Of a stretch of 64,000 bases of DNA, positions 18,171-29,661 are shown piece by piece. The notes under the pieces are model-generated. The model worked only from the letters and a program-made list of their open reading frames with translations. It was not told where the DNA came from and did no database searches. The stretch is taken from positions 868,001 through 932,000 of the forward strand of contig JANUWF010002017.1 of the NCBI GenBank assembly GCA_026120185.1, given 5' to 3'. How positions within the stretch are numbered: position 1 is the first letter of the stretch; every line of letters starts with the position of its first letter. The translations under genes were made by a program, and so were the position numbers. Origin of the DNA: Voacanga thouarsii (Eukaryota > Streptophyta > Magnoliopsida > Gentianales > Apocynaceae).

Positions 18171-19532
18171 ATAGAAGACGACATCGATGACACTTTTTCG
18201 AATGAACAACTCTTGCTTATGGAAGGTGAGATTCCAAACACCCCATGGTTCGCTGACTTTGCTAACTACTTAGTTGCAGGAATTACTCTAAAAGACCTCA
18301 CGACGCAACAAAAGAAGAAATTCCTCTCTGAAGTACGGCATTATTTTTGGGAAGATCCATATGTGTTTAAGTGTTGTGTAGACCAAATCATTCGTAGATG
18401 TGTGGACTCTAGGGAAGGAGAGGATATTCTTAGACATTAGCATGAAGGCCTTGCTGGAGGCTACTACCAAGCTAACAACACTACACGGAAGGTGCTCGAC
18501 TCTGGATTCTATTGGCCCACATTATTCAAATATGCCTACAGGTTTGTCCAACGTTGTGATAGGTGTTAACGTACAGGTAACCTTTCCAAATCTAATAAGA
18601 TGCTATTACAAATTTTTCAAGCCTGTGAAGTATTTAATTGTTGGGGAATAGACTTTATGGGACCGTTTCCTAGTTCTTTGGGGAATAATATATTTTGGTG
18701 GCAGTAGATTATGTTTCTAAATAGGTTGAGGCCTAAGCTTTAACCACATATGATGCAAGGGTTGTGGTAAAATTTCTAAAAAAACTTTTCACCCGTTTTG
18801 GCGTGCCTAAGGTGCTTATTAGCGATAGGGGGACTTATTTTTGTAATTCACAAATGGAAAAAGTTCTCAAACACCTAGGTGTGAACCATAGGGTGGCTAC
18901 CCCCTATCATCCCAAAATAAGTGGATAGGTTGAAGTGGTTAATAGAGAACAAAAATGAATCTTGGAAAAGGTTGTTAACCACACTCAGAAAGATTGGAGC
19001 CTAAAATTAGATGACACTCTTTGAGCGTACAGGACAGCCTTTAAGACACCAATTAGCATGACTCCGTTTCGGTTAGTTTATGGCAAATCATGTCACGTAC
19101 CTGTTGAAATTGAGCATAAAGCTTATTGGCCTATTAAACTTGTTAACCTTGATCTTGAGTCAGCTGGTAAGTCCAGATCACTTCAACTATCCGCCTTGGA
19201 AGAATTGCGGGTAGAGGCTTACGATAGCTCAATATGCTATAAAGAGTGGGTCAAAATATGGCATGATAAGCATCTCACTCAACAGCATGAATTTATGAAA
19301 GGTGATTGTGTATTGTTATTCAACTCTCGGTTGCGCATTTTTCCTGGTAAGCTCAAATCCAGGTGGGTGGGGCCATATACGGTAAGCCAAGTTTTCCCAT
19401 TTGGAACCTTTGAACTCACTCACCCCACTGGTGCGAACTTTCAAGGTCAATGGTAATCGCGTGAAATGCTATGTCGGTGAGGTTTTGAGAAACACAGAAC
19501 ATGTGGAAATGCTCTTGGAAAGTATCCCATAG
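18120..19532 (+). pseudogene. E1 integrase, broken
   Basis: Starts at the linker [12 protein letters not shown] after RNase H. The zinc-binding N-terminus shows histidines near 18435 and the CDRC pair near 18560, with stops at 18438 and 18567. The catalytic core shows WGIDFMGPFPSS (first Asp), VLISDRGTYFCNSQ (second Asp) and VEVVNREQ (Glu). Frame changes and at least four stops lie between 18700 and 19025. The C-terminal part (19058-19456) runs from MTPFRLVYGKSCHVPVE through FPGKLKSRWVGPY. It changes frame near 19440 and ends at TAG 19530-19532. Integrase would insert the cDNA; this copy cannot. Confidence 0.88.
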
Positions 19533-19794
19533 ATCCTGTAGTTGGTTTTTCTTTCTTTTGTTTTGGTTTTAGCTTTCTTTTCTTTTCTAGCTTTTATGCT
19601 TTGGTGTTTTCTTTTGTATTTTTCTTTTGTTAGGTACTTTGTCAATGCCTCATTCTTCAAGCATTCGGATCTTGTAGGACACAATGCCAAATGAATGGAA
19701 GTTTATTTTTCTTATCTCTTCTTCTTTATATTTTTGGTCCCATGGTATTGTTTGTTCTTGTTATATTTATTTGGCCATTGAGAACAATGTCCAG

Positions 19795-19812
19795 TTTAAG
19801 TGTGGGGGAATG
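19795..19812 (+). other. Internal polypurine-like tract (E1)
   Basis: TTTAAGTGTGGGGGAATG, preceded by AGAACAATGTCC. It is nearly identical to the terminal polypurine tract but lies 1.47 kb upstream of the 3' LTR. Confidence 0.6.
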
Positions 19813-21263
19813 ATTTGATTGACAAGTCTTCTATACATCTATTTTACCCTTCTTGGGAGCAAGCAAATTTTGAGCAAAAATGAAATTTTTCTGAATTTTT
19901 GGAGATTTCAAGCTATATTTTTAATGCATGTGTTTATGATGGATTATAGAGCATATGTTCTAGATCATTTATGGCTTATGCATGACTTTTTGCACTCGCT
20001 TGGACAAAGTAGTTCTTGATCAAATACTTTGCATTGTTCTTAAACCTGATTTTTCTCTAAAATTCATGCAGCATTCTAGAACTTACTTGATTACCTCTCG
20101 AGGCGAAATAAGAAAGACAATCATGGTATAACTTAGGCATGACGGTAATAGGCCTTCTTTGGATAGTTTGAGCTTTTCAAGCCTACCTATTTTCATAACA
20201 TCCCTAGTGCCTATGTTGAGCCTAAATTGTTGATTTCTTTCTTAAAACCCCGTCACAATATTTAGTCCATCGCTTGTGCTGAGATTTTGAATAATTTTCC
20301 TAATTTTTATGCTCTTGATGGTTGAAAGTGTATGTAAGGGAATGTTGAGGAAGAATGCTGGGATAAAGATCATGACTTGTTACTTTTGGTCATGGATCAA
20401 TATTGAGTTGAGCTGGGAAAAGAAAAGAGAGATTGAAAGAAAGAGAAAAGAGGGAGTGAAAACAAGAAAAGAAAATAAACAGCTGCTAGAAAGAATGGAA
20501 AGAAAATGAGAAAGATAAGAACAACAGTAGTAGAAATAAAAGAGGAGTGAAAGAAAAGAAAATTGAGAGAGAAAGAAAAGAAAGATCACAAGAGGAATGG
20601 TGATTGAGCTGAAAAAAAAAAGTTAAAGTTCATATTAAAAGTTGACACCATTGCTGGAAATTTGAGTGATTTTGTGAGAAAAAGAGTTGATGAAAAGAAA
20701 AGTTGAAAGAAAAAGAGAAAAAATGCAGGATTTGTTTGAGTGGAGCTGTAATTGCTATATAAGGTTATGGTTTGTTTGATTCTTGGAATAGGAAAACAAG
20801 AAGAGTTGGAAATTATTGATTCAATTTGTTTATCCTTTTCTTGCAAACTCTCAGATTTTCTTTTATTTTTTATTCTCCTATATCATTCGTTTGATAAGCT
20901 ACATTACAAGCCTTTAGCCTTACATTACAAGCTTAAAGTCCTACTTGATCTAAGTAGAATCATGATATATCTCAAATTAGTGAAGAGAGTGTATGAAAAG
21001 TAAGCATATGGAATACATATTCTTTTCAAACTAACTTCTTTCCAATGGTTTGAGAATATTGTAAATTATTGAGATAGTTCTACTAAGTCATTTATCACTA
21101 CACAAGTCTTCCATTGGTTGTGAAAGATTTAGTATTATATGTTTTATATTCTTGAATGAAGAGAGCATTGAAGATATGGTTTTGAAATTGATTGAGTGAT
21201 TTGTTAAACCTTGTGTTTTCCTACTTGTTCTTGATACTTTGCTTGAAGACAAACAAAGAGTTA

Positions 21264-21277
21264 AATGTGGGGGAATA
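21264..21277 (+). other. E1 polypurine tract
   Basis: AATGTGGGGGAATA ends exactly where the 3' LTR begins (TGATAGGGG at 21278). This is the expected position of the plus-strand primer. Confidence 0.85.
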
Positions 21278-22773
21278 TGATAGGGGCTAAATTAGTCATA
21301 CTTTTCCTAGTTATTTGAGGTTCTTTTGCAATATATTTTGTGCAATAACTAGTCATATTCTTCCATGTTTGAGATTTTACCCTTGAGAAAGTATTTTGTT
21401 CATTATTTCACGTTTCTGGTGTAAAATGAAGTGAAAACGTCACAAACCAAACAAGAGGCAACGTCGGCTAGGGCCCTAGAACCGGTATCGGCCATGCACT
21501 GTTGAAACGAACTTTAAAGCGACGGAAAAATTACCGAAACAGAGTAGAACAGAACTAAGGTGGCACCGGCTGCATTCTAGAACACGTTGTCCAAAATTTA
21601 GTGAAAAATCGACGATCGAGTAAAGAAATAGAACACAACTGGCGCCGGCTCCAAGAGTAAAGGTGGCGCCGGCTGTGCCCTGAAGCTAAGGCGGTGTTGT
21701 GATTTTTCTACGCGGTTTTTGGTAATTTGAGGAATTTTAGTATCTTCCAACTTCTACTTGGCCAAGAACTTTGTACCTACGAGTTTAGGCACTTCCTAAG
21801 CCTATATATAGATGAAAAACACAAGGGGAAAGGGAGAGAATTCATTGATTATCACAAAAAATTACTCAATCAAAGGAGGAATTCTTCAAGTTCAAGGAGG
21901 GTTGTGCAAGAAGGTTTTTAAAGGAAGAAGAAGGAGACTTGTCTATGAGTTCTTTCTTTTACTTTGTTTTCTTTTTCTTGAACAATGATATGTTGATTAT
22001 TTTATTGTAATTTGACATTGTTTTAGACATTCATGATATTTGGAGTTATTTGATTTTTTTTTTTATGAATTGATTGTTGTTCTTGGTATTGATTACTTGT
22101 GCTTATTACGAGATTGATTGGTTGGATCTTTCCATTAACTTGCTTGGACAAAAGGGTTGATGGTGGTTTTAATTCATTAGTTTCATATTTGTTAGCTTTT
22201 AACTTGCTTGGACAAAGGGGTTAAGAGTAGGGACAAAGTAATTCAAGGTTAATTAATGTCTACCAGGATATGAATTCATTGGTTAATTTCATGTGTAATT
22301 TACCAGGAATGGGAATTAAATCAAGGACTATGGTTAATGCATCTTTTAGGTAAGACTGGTTGAGACAGGATATGTGATACTAAGTTAGGGATTCATGGAT
22401 TGGACAAAGAAATGAATCTATATTATCCTTCATCATGCTAAGAGAATAATTAGTTTTTGAGTTCTTTGAGATCATGTTTGTCTATACAATAGTTTGAATT
22501 ACATACTTCTCCATCCTTGACATGAATATATTTTTATTTTATTTTATTTTCCTTTTTATTTCTTTTTCAATTTATTGAGTCAGTTAAACAATGAAAGAAG
22601 GGTAATTAATGTCTACTTGTTCCTTGAGGATCGACACTCGTTTAAACTCTATGCTCGATTAATGATGAGTACGCTTGCTCATATGTGTGATTTGGGTTGA
22701 ACGTTTTAATTTAAACTTGATTGGGAACGTGCTTAGTTTTATATGATTTTTACACCCAAGTCCGAACACATCA
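21278..22773 (+). repeat. E1 3' LTR
   Basis: It starts TGATAGGGGCTAAATTAGTC and ends GTCCGAACACATCA, followed by the CTCAC duplication. It matches the 5' LTR throughout, with a TATA box at 21801-21813. The internal (TA)n run of the 5' LTR is missing. Confidence 0.92.
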
Positions 22774-22778
22774 CTCAC

Positions 22779-24760
22779 AATCAAATGCTTTTCTATAATT
22801 TTTTCACTCATATATATTTCTTCTCATATTCCTTATCACAACTCGATGCCAAGTAAAGTTTAAACCCATAATACATGAATTAGCCAACAACTTTCGCCAC
22901 ATTCATCACATTATCCATATTTAAACTAGATAAATCAAATAATACTCAATCACTAATGTATAAACAAGATTAACCCAAATACTCAAGTTTTAACATATCC
23001 CATCCAATAAACCATTTTATTGTCAATAAAATTCCACACTATGAATGGCAAAAATCACATCCCAAGTAAGAAAGATAATTAAAACCTTGCTAATGTAATG
23101 AAAACCACAAAAAATTCTGAAAACTTTCCACTCGAAAAAATGTGAAAAATATCTTCAATGCTAAATTCCCCCCCCCCCCAAATACAACAATGAAAGCCAA
23201 GCTAAGGGACCAAAAAAGATAAAAGGGTAGTTAAGAAATACTCTCCAAGTGCCATGAGCTCCAATAAATGTTAAAATTTGGAAAGAGAATAGAAGAGTTT
23301 GTTCAAGAAGAATTTATTTAAACCTGCAAAAGAAACCAGAAAAAATTACAAAAAAATAAAAACACAACAAAACAAAAGAAAACTTGCACAACCTAAATGC
23401 TAAGAAAAAGGATAAGAAAAATAATAACTCACTCCCCACACTTAAAGTGGAAAATATTTTCTATATTAGGGGAAAAACACCTAACAATAAAAACTCCCAA
23501 ATAACACCAAACAAAATGCATACACATACTCTTTCCACTCATCAAACTTCCACGTCAACCCTTTGTAAAAAATAGTAATGCTCATTGAAAAAGTTAGGTA
23601 TGATGAAAGTAGAAATAAGAAAGGGTTTTGAAAAATGAGGGTTAATGGAAAATAGCAGTCGCAATAAATGTACATGCACGACCCCCATTCTATAACACTT
23701 TTTTAGACATACAAATTAAGTTTCTAACAGAAAGATGTAAATTATATCTAAACAGTGTGTGAACATGAGAATCACCACTTATCCTTTCAAAAGATTTCTC
23801 ACAATTAAAATTTCCCTTTGAACCTAATATTGCAGATTCTAAGTATAGGATCAAGAAATCCTTACTTTTCAACCCATATACAAATAACAAGTTACCTCCC
23901 TGAAATTGGGGTGAAGGGTATGAGTTATGAACATCCTCCAAGGGTTTCGTATGATGTAGCATTGAAAGATCAAACTCCTTGAGGTATGTTACGCTCAACA
24001 CATCATCATTTGGACCATTATTCTCCAAGAATTGAGTGGAACCTAAGAAATCATGTGACAAAGAAATATTAGAATTATTAGCATCTAGAGGAGAATCGAA
24101 TACCTCCTTTTCCACATTGGGAAATTATGCCTTATATCCTCTCTCCTTTCCTTAGGGATTCTCTTGATCAAGTGTATGGGCAGATAGGGCATCTTCAACC
24201 AACTTATCAAGTTGTGTTCTTGTAGAGCTCATTCGTTGGGATGCTTTTTCAAGGCACTTAATTGATAAATTTGTATTGGGGATAAAAGAATGCATTGAAG
24301 CATCAAGTGACGTCCCACAAAAAGCATCGATCCGAGCTTCTAACTTTGCCAAATTCTCATCATTGTAGCTCCTTTTATCTTGTGCCCAAAAGTAATTGTC
24401 TATGATAATGTCAATCTTGCGTTCAAAGAAAAATAAAAATCAAATCAAAATTAAAAAAAAAAAACAAAAATAATAGAAAAACAAAGAAAAGAAAAAAAAA
24501 CAAAACGGAAGAAAAAATAATAGAAAAATAAAGGAAAGAAAAACACACTCATTAGATATATTAACAAATTACTTAAACACTAAAGTTAGTGGCATTTAAA
24601 AGTACAATAGGAATTAAGCTAGTCAATTAAGGCACACAATGTGGCAAACAACAAGATATAGCACATATTTACACAAAGAACATATATACAAATTTACATA
24701 TAGACATGTAAATGCAGAAACATGATTAAATCAATAAAATCCAAGTTTTCATGATATTGT
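22779..24760 (-). mobile_element. M1 internal region, 5' part
   Basis: Continues M1 after E1; it matches 44635-46626 of M2. It holds CTCCCCACACTTAAAGTGG (23432-23450), the complement of the internal polypurine motif. A poly-C run (about 23168) sits where M2 has a similar tract. It also holds a gag-like minus-strand frame (23690-24405). Apart from these it is A-rich and non-coding. Confidence 0.7.
23690..24405 (-). pseudogene. Conserved gag-tail-like ORF of the M elements (M1 copy)
   Basis: Minus-strand frame starting just inside the primer site. The first part reads WAQDKRSYNDENLAKLEARI, then SSTRTQLDKLVEDALSA up to a stop at 24152. After a frame change at about 24115-24150 comes a second block including SQ/TQFLENNGPNDDVLSVTY and KPLEDVHNSYPSPQFQGGN. 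M2 (45700-46250) and M3 (50440-50985) carry the same blocks. The coiled-coil-like first block and its position suggest the C-terminal part of an Athila gag, but it lacks a capsid domain and zinc knuckle. I cannot assign the second block to a family. Broken by one frame change. Confidence 0.5.
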
Positions 24761-24778
24761 TCCTTGGCAACAATGCCA
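24761..24778 (-). other. M1 primer binding site, degenerate
   Basis: The reverse complement reads TGGCATTGTTGCCAAGGA, clearly derived from TGGCGCCGTTGCCGGGGA. It lies 6 bases from the right LTR (24785). Confidence 0.75.
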
Positions 24779-24784
24779 AAACCT

Positions 24785-24829
24785 TGATGTGTAAATTTTG
24801 GATATATAAAAATTATTAAATTTAAATCT
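24785..24829 (-). repeat. M1 right LTR remnant
   Basis: TGATGTGTAAATTTTGGATA and the next 25 bases match the start of the M2 right LTR (46651-46695). Homology then stops abruptly and M0-type LTR sequence begins. Confidence 0.78.
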
Positions 24830-25383
24830 TGGTGTTCTCTCTAATTTTTTCTCTGTTGTGTGTGTTTTTCTCAAATATTGGCTGCCCATTTCTGTCCTAA
24901 AACATTGTATGTATAGGTCCCATTTTACCATTAAATTCGTGTCACAAATCTGAGCATAGATCTGATTCGCAAAATTAATCGACGCCTGTTATGTGTGAAA
25001 ATAGGCACCTATTATTTATGTTTTTCGGCATTCAATGTATATCTAACGCCTATTAGGTGCTTGAACCAACGCCCATTTATTCCAATAAACTTACAGTTTC
25101 TTTCAAGTGCTTGTTGGAACAAAATTCCATGACCAATTCAATAAGCGAACTGGAGCTTGCTAACACTCCTAGCTGGCACTAGTTTCTTGTCCAAGGAGCA
25201 GTTAATATTTTTGCAAGCTTCCATTTTTCTGCTTTTTTATTCTTATTCTTTTCTCAAGCCTCCTTTACTCAAACCTACACAAAATAATATGTGAATGCTA
25301 GAATTAGCAGTCATTTAGGCATTATTTTACAACAAATAAAGTACAATTTACATCATAAATATGTATATGATGAGCACCCATCA
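24830..25383 (-). repeat. M0 LTR fragment, unit 2
   Basis: It matches about 3740-4294, for example TCAAATATTGGCTGCCCATT and GTATATGATGAGCACCCATC, and is followed by the same flank. Its left part is missing and is replaced by the M1 LTR start, which marks the duplication joint. Confidence 0.8.
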
Positions 25384-26665
25384 AGAAACCTCAACAAAAA
25401 CAAACTCTAATCCACAACAATTAATCCAAGTCATACCCAAAACTTCAAAACACAACTCTGCTACAACCACAACAATTACCAATAAAAAAAAACACTAAAA
25501 AATCTAAAAATGTAGACAAAAGAAATGAAGCCACAAGTATAGGTAATTATAATGCAAAAACAAAAATCTCACAAAAGATAACATCGCCACTGCATCCATT
25601 CGATATACAAATTTATAAACTAGAACAATTTTCAAGCTATTGTGAAAAATCCAAAATGCAATTTTATTCCAAAAGTATAAACCAACATACTCTATTCCAC
25701 AAACTTATCTTTACCAATTCAACCATATACAAAGTCATAAACCAAAATCTGATGCATTGCCTCAAAGTAACTCAAAATTCTCCCCCAATCCATCATAATC
25801 AAAAAACATTCAGCACACACGAACACCATGAAATTATGGCAGTTTTAGAATTAAGATCAATATGTAGGAGGTCATCACAAAGTTGCCAAAAATAGAAGTT
25901 AGTGCCATAATTCTCAAGATCAAAAAAACTATGCAAATGGCTTACTTAAATGAATATTGTAGGCATTACTGTCTCAAATTATAGAGAAGATTCAAATGGC
26001 ACTCATTTAAACATCACAATTTCCCACGCTGCAAGCTCTTCCATAGCAATCATAACTTAATATCCTCATTAAATTGAAATCATATTAAGCACATTAGAAA
26101 CATTTTATATGCAATTTATTAGTAATTGATCATAAAGCATTCTGAAAGTCAAAACAAAATCAAAAAACGCCATCAACTTATAATGAAATCAAATTCACCA
26201 ACTCCATTCCTCAAATGCGTCAATCATTCCAGATATACTTCAAAATAAGAGCATTTGAAATTTAACAATTATATACAATGTGGTTTTGTATAAGTAAATT
26301 AAACCACAAGAGACTCAGCCCAAGCAAAACAGAGCCCAATCATTTAATATTAATCCCTTTACGCATACCAAGCACAGAATGAACTATCCACAAACGAAAT
26401 TGTAAGACCTAAAACAAGGAAATGAAAGAGCTAAAGAAACTAACCCAAAATTATTGTACAATGGATTAGATGAGGTATAGCACGATACAAAGGGACTGCC
26501 TTCTCAGGGAAAGCTACTCTAATGAGTGATTCGATACGAAGGCCGGCGTCCTTGTCCTTTATAGCTAGATGAGAACAGTGACACTGGGGAAAGGATGCAA
26601 AAGAAAATCAGGAGTTGAAATCCCTCCAAAAATAGGATGAGTTTAAATATATTGAAGAGTGGCAT
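25384..26665. other. Non-retroelement flank, copy 2 (empty for the solo copia LTR)
   Basis: Duplicate of 4295-5281 plus 7183-7480. ATACC occurs once (26365-26369), with no insertion. It ends in GGCAT (26661-26665), the left target duplication of M3. No protein is recognised. On the minus strand it resembles a 5' untranslated region and intron. Confidence 0.5.
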
Positions 26666-27181
26666 TGATGTATGTTTTTTAGAGTAGAAAATATTATCAC
26701 AAATGGGCCACAATCAATTAAGTTTTAATTAGAATGCTAACCACTAAAACCACATATACGGGCAACTATACCCATCATATAACATACAGAATAGCAAGTA
26801 TCGAATCCACAGGAACTTAGGCTCTCACTTTCCTTTACCCAAATCTTTATTATTTTACCAATAGAATAAAGAAATTGAAGTAAATAATCTACTAACCTAG
26901 TACACTATAGAAAATCAAGTCACACATGAAAAGTCACAAGGATAATTAATGAGTGAGAATATGGAGAAAGAACATATAAATATATAGAAATCCTTGAAGA
27001 CATAACAATGATTAATTAGAAATTATCACAAATAATTATCATCTTGGCACCATGAAGGAATAAAAATATAATCTTCTTCCCCAATCTATGGAATCACTAT
27101 TTTATGATTAAATTAACATATTTCCCAAATAAACCAACATAACCAAAGAAATGCATTAGACTCATTCCCTATGAATATTCC
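26666..27181 (-). repeat. M3 left LTR, part 1
   Basis: It begins TGATGTATGTTTTTTAGAG and is interrupted at ATTCC (27177-27181) by M2. It resumes at 48086. Confidence 0.85.
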
Positions 27182-27321
27182 TGATAGGTAAATTTTGGGT
27201 GTATAAAAATCATTAAATTTAAATCTATCCCTTACTTGAGTTGGCAACCTTTTTGAATAATCCTCCTTGAATGATAAATCTTTCCTTCTTTAAGTGATTA
27301 GAAGTTTTGATCCTTGGATTC
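27182..27321 (-). repeat. M2 left LTR, part 1
   Basis: TGATAGGTAAATTTTGGGTG up to the GATTC target of E2 (27317-27321). It continues at 43526. Confidence 0.85.
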
Positions 27322-28860
27322 TGATAGGGGCTAAATTAGCCATACTTTTCCTAGTTATTTGAGGTTCTTTTGTAATACATTTTGTTCAATAACTAATCAT
27401 ATTCTTTCATATTTGAGATTTTACCCTTGGAAAGGTATTTTGTTCATAATTGTAGATTAGGGTGAAACAAAGCAAAAACGTCGCAAACTAGAGGAGAGGT
27501 GGCGCCGACTAGGACCTTAGAACCGGCATCGGCCGTGCACTATTGAAACGAACTTCAAAGCAACGGAAAAATTGCTGAAACAGAGTGGAATAGAACCAAG
27601 GCGGCGATGGCTGAGAAGCTAGAACCGGTGCCAACTGCATTTTGGAACACGTTGTGCAAAATTCGGTAAAAAATCGACGAATGAGTAAAGAAACAGAACA
27701 CAACCAGTGCCGGCTCCAAGAGTCAGGGCGGCGCCGGCTGTACCCTGAAGCTAAGGCATTGCAATGATTTTTCTACGCATTTTTTTGAAATCTGAGAAAT
27801 TTTAGTATCTTCCAACTTCAACTCGGCCAAGAACTTTGTACCTACGAGTTTAGGCACATCCTAAGCGTATATATAGATGAAAAACACAAGGGGAAAAGGG
27901 GAGAATTCATAGATTATCACAGAAAATTACTCAATCAAAGGAGGAATTCTTCAAGTTCAAGCAGGGTTGTGCAAGAAGGTCTTCAAAGGAGGAAGAAGGA
28001 GGCTTATCTATGAGTGCTTTCTTTTACTTTGTTTTCTTTTTCTTGACAATGATATGTTGATTATTTTATTGTAATTTGACATTGTTTTAGATATTCATGA
28101 TATTTAGAGTTATTTGATCTTTTGATTAATTGATTATTATTCTTGGTATTTAATTACTCGTACTTATTACTAGATTAGTTGATTGTTGCTTTCCGTTAAC
28201 TTGCTTGAGAATAGGGTTAATGGTAGTTCAATTGATTGATTTCATATTTGTTGTCTTTTAACTTGCCTGAAAATGGGGTTAATTGCTAAGAACAGTGTAA
28301 TTAAAGGTTAATTGATGTCTGCCAGAGTATGGATTCAATTGGTTAATTTTATGGGTTTAGTTTGCCTGAGAATGGGACTTAATCAGAGAATTGTGTTTAA
28401 TGCATCTTTTGGGTAAGACTGGTTGAGATAGAGTATGTGATATTAAGTTACCTAGAAGATAGGGATTCATGGATTGGGAAAGAAGTGAGTCTACTTTAAT
28501 TCTCCATGATGCCAAGAGAATAAGTAGTTATGATAAAGGTTAGGTTCTTTAAGATCATGGTTGTCTAACCAATGGCTTGAGTTACATAAATCTACGTCCT
28601 TGACATGTATATATTTTTATTTTATTTTAATTTTATTTTAATTTTATTTGTTTTTCAATTTATCGAATCAGTTAAACAATGAAAGAAAGGTAATTAATGT
28701 CTACTTGTTCCTTGAGGATCGACACTCGTTTAAACCCTATGCTCGGTTAATATGAATACGCTTGCTCATATGTGTAATTTGGATTGAACGTTTTAATTTA
28801 GACTTGGTGGGAATGTGCTTAGTTGTTGTATAATTTTTATACCCAAGTTCAGACACATCA
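27322..28860 (+). repeat. E2 5' LTR
   Basis: It starts TGATAGGGGCTAAATTAGCC and ends AAGTTCAGACACATCA. Decayed palindrome at 27499-27532; TATA box GTATATATAGATG near 27866. Confidence 0.92.
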
Positions 28861-28866
28861 AGTTTT

Positions 28867-28884
28867 TGGCACCGTTGCCGGGGA
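28867..28884 (+). other. E2 primer binding site
   Basis: TGGCACCGTTGCCGGGGA, one base from the Athila tRNA-Asp-type site. A leader of about 280 bases follows before gag. Confidence 0.9.
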
Positions 28885-29167
28885 ACAATAGCATAAAAGT
28901 TTGGATTTTGTTGATTTAACCATGTAAATATGTAAATATTTAAATATGTGAATATGTAGATATGTACATATGCATAGTTGTTCTTTCCGCAAGAAGGTGC
29001 TATCTTTTTGTATTTCATGTATTCTTGTACACCCTTGTAACCTAACCCAACCTACTAACTTTGACCATGTTCTTTTTGCTAACTTTGTAACCTTGCACTT
29101 TTGTGGTTCAGCATTAATTCATTTTATCTAACTCGCTTCTTGTTTTCTTAGGTGTTACCCTTGGTAC

Positions 29168-29661
29168 ATGACCCGAAAATCCGATGGCAAGATAGTTGAT
29201 TTTGACCTTGAAATCGAGAGGACGTTATCAAAAATTCGCTGGACAATTCAAAGAAACCTGATCGTTGAAATGGATGGTGCTCACCAAAACAATGCTGGGA
29301 ATGACAGGAGGATAATGAATGACTTTGTGAAACTTGCAATCTTGGGCATAGGCTCGAGTATCACTAGACATAGGATAGATGCAAACAATTTTGAAATAAA
29401 GCCCAGCATTATCCAAATGGTGCAGAATATGGTTTAATTTGACGGGCTACCTGAGGAGGATCCCAATGCTCACTTAGCTAGTTTTCTCGAGATTTTTGAT
29501 ACTTTCAAAATGAATGGTGTTTCTGAATATGCCATTAAGTTGAGAATTTTTCCTTTTTTCTTGAGAGATAGAGCTAAATCGTGGTTAAAGTCTTTACGTA
29601 CATGTTCCATCACTACTTGGAATGCCCTAGCTGAAAAATTCTTGGCCAAATATTTTCCTCC
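29168..29661 (+). pseudogene. E2 gag, N-terminal and capsid part
   Basis: The frame from ATG 29168 runs to the copia insertion with one in-frame stop (TAA at 29435). The capsid block matches the Retrotrans_gag family: LPEEDPNAHLASFLEI, then FKMNGVSEYAIKLR, FPFFLRDRAKSWLKSL, TTWNALAEKFLAKYFPP. The protein would form the particle shell. The frame is cut at CCTCC (29657-29661) by copia C1 and resumes in phase at 37011, which confirms the insertion point. Neither half alone would be functional. Confidence 0.9.

Larger units (their letters stand above)
19533..21277 (+). mobile_element. E1 3' internal region, non-coding
   Basis: It follows integrase directly; the third ORF present in E2 is absent. 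The sequence matches E2 40260-42010. It contains a second polypurine-like tract at 19795-19812, a purine-rich stretch (20410-20720), a TATA-like TATATAAGG near 20756, a decayed hairpin at 21238-21257 and the true polypurine tract before the 3' LTR. A 66-codon lysine-rich frame (20309-20509) is kept in E2 and is described as a finding. It is probably not a gene. Confidence 0.7.
13513..22773 (+). mobile_element. E1: Athila-type Ty3/gypsy element, degenerate, TSD CTCAC
   Basis: A 9.26-kb element with LTRs at 13513-15034 and 21278-22773. The primer site is at 15041-15058 and the polypurine tract at about 21264-21277. The flanks are CTCAC at 13508-13512 and 22774-22778. The unoccupied paralogous site with a single CTCAC is at 44630-44634 in M2, which proves the boundaries. 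Coding content is the C-terminal part of gag, protease, RT, RNase H and integrase, all with stops and frameshifts. The capsid part of gag and the third ORF are missing. The two LTRs differ at many CG-to-TG/CA positions, the usual mark of methylated, ageing copies. Confidence 0.93.
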
